A stretch of 64,000 nt of DNA. Origin: Omphiscola glabra (lineage: Eukaryota > Mollusca > Gastropoda > Lymnaeidae). The stretch lies in contig OZ024809.1 of the NCBI GenBank assembly GCA_964017045.1, forward strand, positions 26,962,618 through 27,026,617, in the 5' to 3' direction. This document shows, in pieces, positions 51,001-63,000 of this stretch. The notes beneath the pieces were generated by a model. It made no database searches and was not told where the DNA came from. It was given only the letters and a program-made list of their open reading frames with translations. Positions within the stretch are counted from its first letter, which is position 1; each line of letters opens with the position of its first letter. The position numbers and the translations under genes were made by a program.

Positions 51001-54000
51001 ACACAGAAGAAGGTCTTCAGCCACTAGTTAATCGTCTATCACATGCTTGTAAAGAGTTTGGATCGTTAATTAGTCTACAGAAAACCCATGTCATGATGCA
51101 AGAAGCGCCGTCCCCTCCAATCATAACTATTGAAGGCCATAATCTGTCGGTTGTTGAGCATTTCACATACTTTGGATCCAATATTTCTAGCTCTCTCTCT
51201 AATGATGAAGAGATACACATCAGGATCGCAAAAGCAGCAGCAACTATGGCTAAACTGAAGAAGCGGGTGTGGAATAATCTCAATCTAAATGAAAAAACAA
51301 AACTAAGTGTCTATCAGGCATGCGTGCTTAGTACGCTCCTATATGGCAGAGAAGTGTGGACCACATACACCAGTCACGAGCGGAAACTCAACAGCTTGCG
51401 TCAAAGATGTCTGCGTTGCATTTTACGCATACGATGGCATGACAAGGTGACTAACACAGAGGTCTTGGAACGTGCCAAAATGTGTGGCATATTCTCAGCT
51501 CTTAGCAAGAAGCGACTTCGCTGGTTAGGCCATGTAAGGACAATGGAGGAAGGCCGTATTCCAAAGATGCTGTTGTATAGAGTTGGCAGAAGGGACAAGA
51601 TTTATTGGACGGCCACACCTGAGATTTATGGACGTTTGCAAAAATAGCATGAAGGAAGCCAACATTGAAGTCAACAAATGGGAGATCATTGCCGAACAAC
51701 GTTCCAGCTGGCGAACAGCAGTGTACGAATGAGTGAAAAAGGCAGAAGATGTGCGAAACAAAGCCCTTGCAACAAAAAGAACAGCACAGAAGGCCAAAAT
51801 TAACCAGGAATCAATATTCTCCTGCGTGAAATGCAGTCGAGATTGTCACTCCAGGATTGGCCTAGTCAGCCACTTGTCGAAGTGTAGGACTACAATATAG
51901 CTACTCCATCGTCTTGCGAAGACGGAAGGATGCCATATAAATATATATATATATTTAGATGTTCCAAAATTCATAATAACTGGTAAATCTGTCAAATAGC
52001 AGGGAATAGTAAGGTTTTGCTACAGGTTTTTCTTAAAATAACTTAGGGCTTGATGTCCAAAAAGAAAGTTAATTTTTAAAAAAACCTATAAAATGTATTC
52101 TATTTTGCTATTTACCTTAATAGACTGGAAAGAATCAGATGATCTATCAACTTCTCCTTGCTCAATTTGGAGTTCTTTGAACAACTGGAAAACATTTTTA
52201 AAAAATCACCTAGTATTTTAAATACCGTAAGTATCAAACATTAAAAACAATATATATATATATTCAAACTCTACAGATTGAATCCACTGCTCTATAAATA
52301 TTTATTAATCTAATGATTATTTTTTTCAATAAGTATTAAAAAATGTGCTCCTAAGTATAAAATACATTAAAAAAACAGATCTAACACATAACCAATATTT
52401 GTTTTACATTTATACATCAGCACAAATCTACACCAGCGGTTCTCAACCTGTGGGTCGCCACAACATGAGGAACTGTATTAAAGGGTCGCACATTAGAAGA
52501 GTTGAGAACCCTTGCTCTACACCAATGCAGTGGACACAATGAATCTAACTAATTTCAAGGATTAAGAGTCCTAAAATTATGATGGAAAATGTTTAATCTA
52601 CTAGATTTGGACACACACCTGCTGCAGACTTATGGCCAGTGTCTTAGATGTGGTTACTTTGTTGATCTCCCTGGCTTTGCTGAGTGTGTACTTGATAATA
52701 TCACCATAGTCATTGTAAAACTGTGAATTTCCAAAAACAAATAAAACAGTCATTCTTGCAGAAGTTGGTGACTTTTATTTCAAACAGTATAAAGATCAAT
52801 GTAAAAAAAAAAAAAAAAGAATGATAAATTAATTTAAGTGAGATACAATTTCTTTTTTTCTAAAATACAAATTTTCATTGATATCTGTGACTGAATTATT
52901 TATAGTCATGTCTAACACTCTTAACCCTTTACAGTCCGATGCGCCCGAAATGCGCCGATTTTTTCCTTAAGCTTACAGTCCGTTGCGGCCAAACCCGCCC
53001 GCTTCTAGGTTGTTTACTTTCGTTCTTAGCACAGCGGAAATCCATTGCGCATTACTATTTATAGTTCTACAGGAAGAAAGCCTGGTTGTCGGCATTTATT
53101 TTGATACTAGTTTGACCGCGGTGTCTTCAGGGGCTGATTTTCTACGATTTTTTTAAAAGTTGCGATTTTTTCTCTGTAAAAAATGGCTTTCGAAGCCTTG
53201 GATAAAATTTTGAAAGAACTTAGGACTAATGAAGCTTCACTATTTCATAAATCTAGGGTCCATGAAACTGTTTTTTGGTGCAACTTTTGCTTTAATCATT
53301 TCTTTGTATTTAGGTCTTTTTTATTTTATTTTCTTGCTTATAGTTTATTTTCTGTAAATTAATTAGATAAAGAACCTTCATTTGGAATGGAGTTATGACC
53401 CTTTGCTTGGTCGCTGGGATTAGACAAGGCTGAATAGGCTTGGACTGTAAAGGGTTAAACAGGAGATTCTATAAAATAAAATGAACTGAGGCAATTGTAG
53501 GAACCAAACAATTGCTTTGAAATACCTTCATGTAATGCTTGAACATTGTGGCCGCCACTTTGATGTGTATTATATTGTAGACAACTAATTTACAAAAACT
53601 TGCAAGAAAATTTCGTCTTTTGTGCAACTCCTCAATTTTTACGTTTTCATCCATCTCCTCTGAAATTTCAAATTTTTTTTTTTTTTTTTAAATTGTATAA
53701 GCCATAAGGGACAACAAAATCACTGGAATCATTTTGACATACACTAATGCTAAGAGAAATAATAAAAGTTTATGGTGATAGAAATGGGATTTAAATTAAA
53801 GAAATCCAAAATATGTAGGAGAAAATCCCCCCCCCCCCCCCCCAAATATTTTAGAAATTATTTTCATTAATGATTAGAAGAAACTAATTAATGAAAACTA
53901 TTATTACTTAAAAAATGCTCTTAAAATCTCCCAATGCAATTTAATTTTTAAATAAAATGTTTCCTTTGAAATTTAAAAAAAAAAATTACCATCATCATCC

Positions 54001-57000
54001 TCTACAAATACTTTCATGAGAAGAAATTCACTGAGATGAGCTGTTAGTTTTGGCTCAACATCATACACAATTGGCTTGAGGAGAGGATTACTCTCTCCTA
54101 TGTTTGGGCTGAACACCATCAGTAAATCACAAATGATCACAAAAGACTGAAATGTTCCAAGAAGAAATATATACCGGTAGTTAAGTTATGAAGAAATTTT
54201 TTGATATTTTTTCAGAATTAAAATAATAAAAAATTAAAGATAATACAAGTAAACATTTCCTTGCTAGTGTGCTACAAAAGATCCATTGATATGAATAGAT
54301 ATTAGGGATCGAAAGTTAACCATTACATTTCCATTTAGGGGTAGATAAACTGCTTAGGGTTCTTAAAATGAAACAGGTGGACTGTAACAATAACTCTTGT
54401 ACACTGTTGCATACTGACATTGTTGTGGTGCACTGTAGATTTTGAAGAGCCTTACCTCTTCTTTAACTTTCTCACTGTCATGGAACATAAGCTCATGACA
54501 ACACTGAATCAGGAGGGCAAGTTTCTTCCTTAGTCTCTTCATTTCATCCTAACAGAACAAATGAATCAATAGAACAAATGAATCAATAGAACAAATGAAT
54601 CAATAGAACAAATGAATCAATCGAACAAATGAATCAATCGAACAAATGAATCAATCGAAAAAATGAATCAATAGAACAAATGAATCAATAGAACAAGTGA
54701 ACCAAAGTAACACATATTCTTGAAATCACCATTGTTCAGAAACATAATTACTAATTGAAATAACTTAAATTGAGGCAATATCTCTCACAGCCAGCTGTGG
54801 TATAAATCCTATCTTTAACTCATTCCCGACGGATGCGACTAAATGCGTCTTTTGGGGGTTCCGACGGATGCGTCCAAATGCGTCCCGGCGCATAGTGACA
54901 AACCTCTCTCGTTTTTAGTTAAAAATAGCAATGAAATCTCGCATCAACCGAGACTTCCGGCGATGGCATGATTCTGCGTGATTTCAATTTAGAAACCGGA
55001 TGTTTTTATATTGTTTCACTTTTAAACTACGTGTTCATTAGTACGGCGCGTCTATATCTTGCATGAATTCGTCCGAGGTGCCAAAAATCGATTTTTTGGC
55101 CATTGTTCATTATTTTTTTGCCGCTAATGTTATATTTTTTTTATTAAACCTTATTCATTCTTTGATGCATTCGTCCTTAATTCATTAACATTTATTAATA
55201 TTTAGCAGCTTAAAAAATCTTTTTAAAATGTAAATCAATTTCAAAACCGAGTTACTTCCCTTTTCTCAGTAAAATAAATGAAGTACGGAAGTAGCACTGC
55301 CGTAGGGAATGAGTTAATCCTAAAACCTACTGGTCTGGGCTTTGATTCATCAAGACGTTTTAAATAAAAGAAAACAGCTGTTGAGCAGGTATGGATTGCT
55401 TTCACAATGATCTGAAAATAAAAGTTCAATCCTTAAATAAAGTGGAGACTATATACAGCTAACAGTTTCTACTAATATAAATAGATGAACAAAATAATAT
55501 TCATACAAATAAAAGAAGATTCATCTCATAAGATACAAACATGCTGAAATTTATAAGACATCACAATCTACAACTCACCTCCTCAGGGATAACAGCTTTC
55601 TCTCTGGCTGACTTGACCACTATGAAGCTGTCATCCCATACTTCCCAGTTGGTGAGATCGTGGCAGCTGTGGATATTAGACTATATCATTTAGTAAACAT
55701 GTAGTGGAAAACTTTTATGATAATAATCTATATACATGACTGGGTACATTTGTGTTTCATTGTGTTATTTAAGGCCAAATGTACACATACACACACACAA
55801 AAAACAAAAAACAAAAACAGAAAAACTTACGAGTAAAAAGCACTTATCCTTTTCAGTGCAGCCAGTAAAGCAAAGACTTCATCTTCATCAGGAGTGTCTC
55901 CCTGAAACATTTCCAGGAATAACTATTTATTGATTCTTAGAAGATTTATATAATTCAGAAAGTCAAATCATTATTTTCCACAAACTCCAAGTACAAAAAC
56001 TTTACAAAGATTTATAGATGGCCCTATGTTTAAAGATCATATAAGGGCCCTCCTTTAAACCTCTGTAAAGTTACATAAATATACAAAATAAAGATTTAAA
56101 AAATATAACACAATTTCTCAAAAATAAAAGCTCTTAAATAGAAACTAGTATCTTAAAAAGGAAGAAAAAATTACCGTCTGGTCAGTTTCATATTAGTTGT
56201 TTTATATAAATTAACAATAAACTTTACTTTGTACCTCTGTGAAGTAATCTTGGACAGCTGTCTTTAATTTGATCACTAAAGAGTCTATCAGTGTTTTCTT
56301 GCTCACTTCACTTTTGCCAGCAATGGCAAACTCTTCATTGCACAAACATTCTAGGCATTTGGAGCAAGCTTCAAGAACCTGTAAACATTATTTTAGTGTA
56401 ACAAGTGTGACCTGTTTGACAGTCTTGTAATATAATAATTTTTTGGGGGTAAAATATTTTTAAAAATTGAATATGGTTAAAAAAATGATACAACGAAAAT
56501 CAAATGCAACTGAAGTCTGTTAAAAAAAAGTTGTTAAAGATGTTCTTGCTACAAAATCAACAGTCAAACAAATCTGCTGCTTTTTATTAATTAGCGTATC
56601 CCTACATCTGAACTTACCTCATTGCCTGTATGCTTTTCAACAATGTCATTGATATACCGCAACAATAATTCAAGATTCTGAAAAAGAGAGAAAATGAGTT
56701 TAGATGCAATACTTAGATGTAAAGAAGATCCCAACTACCTCATTGCAGAGCTAACAAAAAATTGTTTTCCTTTAATAAAACCTCAAGGAAATAAGTTAAG
56801 AAGTTAATAATTCAATAAACTTTAAAAAAAAAAAAAAAGCCTTGTCCATTAATACTGATACCTTTTCTTGTCGACCAGATGTGTAGATATCCAGATCAAA
56901 ATAGAGAGGGATCTGCAGCAGATTAGCCACTTTCTCAGCGTCCATCAAATACTTAAGATTTTAGACATAAATAAAAAGTAATTAGCATAAATCTATATTA

Positions 57001-60000
57001 TAAAAAATTTAAAAAACTGACTAAATAGAGATTTAAGTAGATAAAAGATGAATTTCTCATGTACTCTACTCTTTCGAAGAATAGTAAGATCTATTGAAAA
57101 CTATTAGTCAGAATATTTACTTATATTTTCTATGGTGAAGCTCACCTTGAGTAACAGTTGAGGAAGGGCAACAATAAAATGTTCAGTAAGCCTCTGCTTG
57201 TCCTCAGATACTTGTTTCAATTCTTTGGCTGACATCTGATGGGCAAATAATATAGTCTGAGCAATTATTTTCATTACAACTTATTCTATTATTTTTTTAC
57301 TCTATTAATTAAATCATATTTGCATTTTTATGAAACTCACAGCTAACATAGGTGTATTTCTTTCAAACCTTAAAGCACAGAAAAGAGACAAAGCAAATTC
57401 ATATAGCCAAAACGACAATTTGATATTAAAAAAACTAATCCATAATCAAGTACCTAAACAAACAAACAAATGTTAAATACCTCTACTTTACAAATAACCA
57501 GAGCATTGGATTAATGAAAGTATTGACTAAATATATATATATATATATATATTGCAAATTTACTCCAGTTGTGTAACTACCTGTATAACAGAACATCATA
57601 AAATCAAATTTCTCTCCAATTGACAATTTCTTTGTTACCTTTCTATTAGGACTTCTACCAACAGGTGATTCACCAGTGGCTGCTTGCTTCACACAACACA
57701 CCATAATCTCTATAAGACTTGTTTCTTGTCTGTCATCAAGGGCTAAATTTACAAAATTAAAGAAATAATTAAAAATAAGTCTGTAAATATAGTGCGCATA
57801 ATTACAAAACCATTGAAAATAAATCACAAATAAGAAATAAAAAGACTATCTCACAATTTATATGTGGAAACAAAACAGTCAAGGTTAAGGTTCAGCACGA
57901 GCACAGGTGCAAGAATATTGATGTCAATTAAAGATTATAAGAATTCAACTTTATTTCTATAATCAACTCCTCAGCTCACAATTAGAAAGGTCTTGGGCCT
58001 GACATGGGTAAATCGAAGTTACAACTTGAGCCGTACCGACTCTATGTAATAAATTAAACTTGTATCCTTCATTAATAAACACTGTTACTAATAGCTTCAC
58101 TGATGAAACCCATTGAAGAAACAGACAGAAGAAGTGCATAGAATAAACCTCACCTTCCTCTCCTTTACCAGATTCTTCTAGCAACAGGTCTGTCATACAT
58201 TCCCAGTCTTTCATCATTTCATTGATTTCCCAAAGGCTGTCCACAAGGTAAGCAGCATGCTCATGTAGCTAAAAAATTTAAAGATTAAAAAATACAATTA
58301 ATACACACTGGTAATAAATTTAAAAAAAAACAACTACTTTAATATGTTTAAGAACTAGTGTTGAATTTAGGTATTTTAAAAATAAAAATCATGTAACAAA
58401 TGCTTTAACACTGATATATATTTATGAATTAAATTTATTGATATTCAAGTCATACATTTTAATGCTGCACAATCATGTCTACTTCAATTAACAATATACA
58501 GCAATGAACAAAATGCATTTTTGAATTACCTCACTCTCAATAAAGAATTGAACCAGATCTCTTACAAGGGGTGTGTTATGGCTTCTCTTTTTACCATTGG
58601 CCGATCGAACAACAGGGGCATCATCATCGCGCTTGAACAATTTGTGGTTAAGGAAATCTCCAGCTGCCTGTGCGACAGCTCGGTGTGAGGAATACACCAG
58701 CTCATAAACATTCTCACAGTCTTTGTCGCATAATACATTTTCACTGTACCTTTCCAAATGAAAATAGACATCACTAGATTCAATGTTGTAATAAGTTGAT
58801 GAATTAACAAATAAAAGTTACATATTTGACTAACTTATTAACATATCAACCTAAGAATAAAATAACTTTGAAGCAAATGGGAATAAGTCTGTGACAACAG
58901 CAAAGCCAAATTTCAAGTGAATGTCATGGTTTTGTAATACATACTTGAGAACACAGATGACTAGACGAATGGCCTGGACTGCTACATCATACTCTTTGTC
59001 CAAAGTCATTTCCACAATACGATCCTGAAATGTTTGCAGAAGCAATTAACTACAACTTGATGAAAAGAAAACTTGCATAACTTTTTTTTTAAACTTGGAA
59101 AGCAAGTATTTTTTAATTTCAGAACTGAGGGTTACCGGTACCGTTAACCAGTAGATTACACATTTATTCAATTTACTCTCAATCGCCTACCTTAAATCTA
59201 TTAGTGAACAACTCCAGTTTCCCTGATAAATCTGGAGTTTCATGAAGTGGTGCTAAAGTCTTGAGGCAACATAGACGCACATCCCCAACCTAAAAATAAA
59301 TTAGTATTTAATTTAATGATTGTCAACATGTACTTGTAACTTTAAACACATTAAAACTTTCAAAAAGCTTAACAATTAAAACTTAGGTAATGATACAAAA
59401 AATTAATCTTTCAAGAAAATCTATCATTACCAAATAATGCTAACCTTTAGTTCTTAAAATTAAGCTACAAGAAGAAAAAAATATTTAAAAGGAAATAAAA
59501 ATCTACTTATTGTTTAAAATTAAATTTGAAAAAAAAAAAATGAATTTATATTTTATCTGAAAAAGACTGCCCTTAGCCAAGGCAGTCTATTTTGTACTAA
59601 GTGCATTCTTTGCTTTGAAAATCACACTATTCCCTGACCTTATCATAGAGTGTCCAGCCTACATATTTTAGGTAACTGTCATCTAGGAACATGTTAGGGT
59701 ACTTTTTCATCCATACACCAATCTCAGCCATGCAGATGGATCGAATTTCAGGCTGTGTATCTCTTTAAATAATATAATAAAAATGAATAACTAAGGAATG
59801 GTCTTCTCCAAAAGCAAAACTAACGTACATTTTGTTACTTTAATGAATCCCCCTTTTAACTTTTATATTTGAATTTGGTTGAGGTATCATCTACACAGCA
59901 TAATAATTTTACAATGCCCTTTAAAAGATATTCTCACCTGTATCGGTGTACAAAAACACCTTTAAAGATGTAAGTCAACATGTTGCGTATTTCTGCCTGA

Positions 60001-63000
60001 TTTTCTTCCAACTGTGGAGATAAAAAAAAATATTTGATTTTTGTAACATCTCTAGATGGCCTTTGAATCAATTAACTTTCACATATATAGCATTGGAACA
60101 TCAAATAAACATTTTTTTTGGTTTGAAAACAACACCAACTGTGCAAACACTACATATTACCTCTTGTCGTTTTTGCATAAGCAAGTCAAGACGATCTCCA
60201 GCTCTCTTATTTTGCTGTTTGGCTCGTTCAGATTCATACTGCCTTTGTGTGTTGTCCAAATTAATGCTCAGATTCAAGGCAACATCCACCAGAGCAGTCA
60301 TAAGTTTCATGGCTGTTTTGCAAATGATAAAAATATAATTAACCTATTGACACTGAGAAAGGTAAAATTTCTAGTCATAAATAAACTAAAATACCATTTC
60401 CTAAATTAAATAAATATAAAAATACTTGTTGACAGCAATATACCTGCTAGAGTACTGGTGTGTCTGAATGCCCTGACTTGGGAATCTGTTAGCCCAGTTA
60501 GCAGAGAAATGACATTATCCATCATATACTGGTCATAGATGATGCTGTATTGACACTGTCTTACAAGAACTTGAACAAATTCACAGTATGAAGACTTAAA
60601 TTTTTTCCACTGTGGACCTGTCATAATCAGCGGGTAATCACCACTTTCCTGGGAAGAAACAAAATTTTATTTTCAATGCACTTCAATCATTATTATTCTT
60701 TAGTTGCGTTTTTTTAAAAAATCCAGAGTTAATAAATAATGGTATCCTTAACCGCTGTTTAACTCTTTCCCTGCGGAATATTTTTATCGAAAAAATGTAC
60801 TTTTTTTTTCAAAGAGCAAAAAAGAGTGAGAGGTTGGGTTTATTAAAAAATATTTAAAATATCATTGTTTGGTTTATAAGACTAAACTTGGTATCAAATG
60901 AAAGATAATTGAAAGGACTTAGGTTTGTATACTTATTTCTTCAGTTTAAATAAAATAAGTTACAGAAAAGAATAATAAAATGTGAAAACATTATGTGCTA
61001 AACCATTTTTTACCCAAACCCTATGATGTACACATACCTCATCTTCACTTGTATAACTCAAATCCTCTAAAACTACTACTATCGGAATCATGCGATGGAT
61101 ATAAATATAAATCATCTTCACTGTCAAAAGAAATAGTATAAAACAATTCCAAAGCTTTTTGAGCTGTTAATCATCTAGAAAACTTACTCACCTACTGGGG
61201 CCTAGCGTAGTCATAGCAACAGTAGAAAAAATCGCTAAGAAAATCATTAAAATAATGCTTCAAATGACACAACAAATAAACCTTAGTTTTGCTTCTAAAC
61301 AATGAAGTACCACTCGTCTATGTAAAAGTCTTATTTAAAAATAGCTCTTAAAAAGTTTAACCGAGAAATAGCAAATAAACAAACATGATACTGAAACGAC
61401 GCAGAGCGCGTTGGTCCGTGCTTTTGAGAACGGCGGATGAACGCAGTGTGCGCTGCTCCGCAGCGAAAGAGTTAACTTCATGTGTAGGTTAAAAGAAAGT
61501 TATTAAAAAAAAATCTCTACCAGAAAGCTGTAGACTCATCTTTAAAGGGAAAATGTCTGTGCATTATTTCTCATGACTGCAATTTAAAGCATGGAATTGT
61601 TTATTTAAATGAAAAAAATTCATTACCTCATCAAATTCTTCAGTCATTTTCCTAATGATCTCAGCATGCTCCATATTTGCATACATGTATGGAGTGATTT
61701 TGCCCTTACATCCTGAACACTGTATGAAAAACTGGATGAGCTCAAGTAGTGCAGTATTTCTTTCAATTTTGTATCCCTCAATCCATTCATCAACAACAGT
61801 CTAGAGAAAAATTTATATTGAGAGAAACTTAGATATTAAATCTACATTAGTGGTATAGGAAGAAGGGGCGGTGTGTGTGGGACCGTATCCGGAAATTTGC
61901 TCGAAAGAAATTTGGTCGATGGAAAATTGATTGACGGAAATTTGATCGAACGGAAATTTGGTCGAATCGTTTTTTAAATTTATAAGTTAAAATATTGCGT
62001 CAAATTTCTTTTTGAACGCATTATTATGTTTTACGATATAGTATAGTGCGTTCAAAAAGAAATTTGACGAAAATTTTAACGTCTGGACTGAAAAAAAGAT
62101 TCGACCAAATTTCCGTTCGATCAAATTACCGTCGATCAATTTTCCCTCCACGAAATTTCTTTCGATCAAATTTCCGGTAACCGTGTGGGACAGTATTTTT
62201 GGACCACTTCATATACGATTTTGGCCCATGGCTTATGTCCTGTCCACCATATATTTTGTCTTTGCCTTCATTTACCTCAAAGTACAGCTTTAACTGAGGC
62301 ATCTTCAAATTCTTTGAATGCTTTAATTATATGATAGCTGTTTCTGTTCAATAGCGCTGTCATCAACATAAGCCAGGTACTGCAATGGTTGATGCTGCAT
62401 TCATAGAATATCTCCAGGGGACATCTGACAGTAAAGATCTAAACTGCCCCACCGCCCTATAAATTTCATATCCAATGCCCTTAACCCATTCAATCCCAGG
62501 CGCTCAGGCTCAGAAATTTTGTAACTAGAAACCCCAACCAAAGGGGAGCAACTCCACCCTTACCACGGGTAGGTTTTGAAAAAAATTAAAAACAAATCTA
62601 TTTAACAGTATAATCATATGAAATTAATTGATTTGCATCCATAAATGGTTGCTATATGTGTTGTGTAACATTATTTCCTAATGCTTTTCTTGTGTAAATT
62701 CCTAAAAGTCAATTCTCGACAAAGTATTTGAATACAAAGGATCATAACACTAAAATAAAAAATCCGCTTTTAAAATAATGAATGCTCCTCACTCAATAAA
62801 TAAAAATATCTTTAACAATAGAGTAATCTCCCTTGGTCTCGTTTCTAGCGAGATTTACGTTTAAATAGCGAGATTTCCACTTTCTTTTTAGCAAAATGTA
62901 AACAAAGGGTTGAGTGGCCGGATTTGGCCATAGTGGGATTGAATCAGTACTGGCCGGATTTGGCCGCTATGGGATTGAATGGGTTAAGATATTTCTTACC

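Noticed and set aside
57334..57370. A 19- or 28-nt micro-exon of STAG between exons 13 and 14
   Set aside because: A good donor exists (AGCT|GTGAGT), but neither possible acceptor keeps phase, and exons 13 and 14 join in frame without it.
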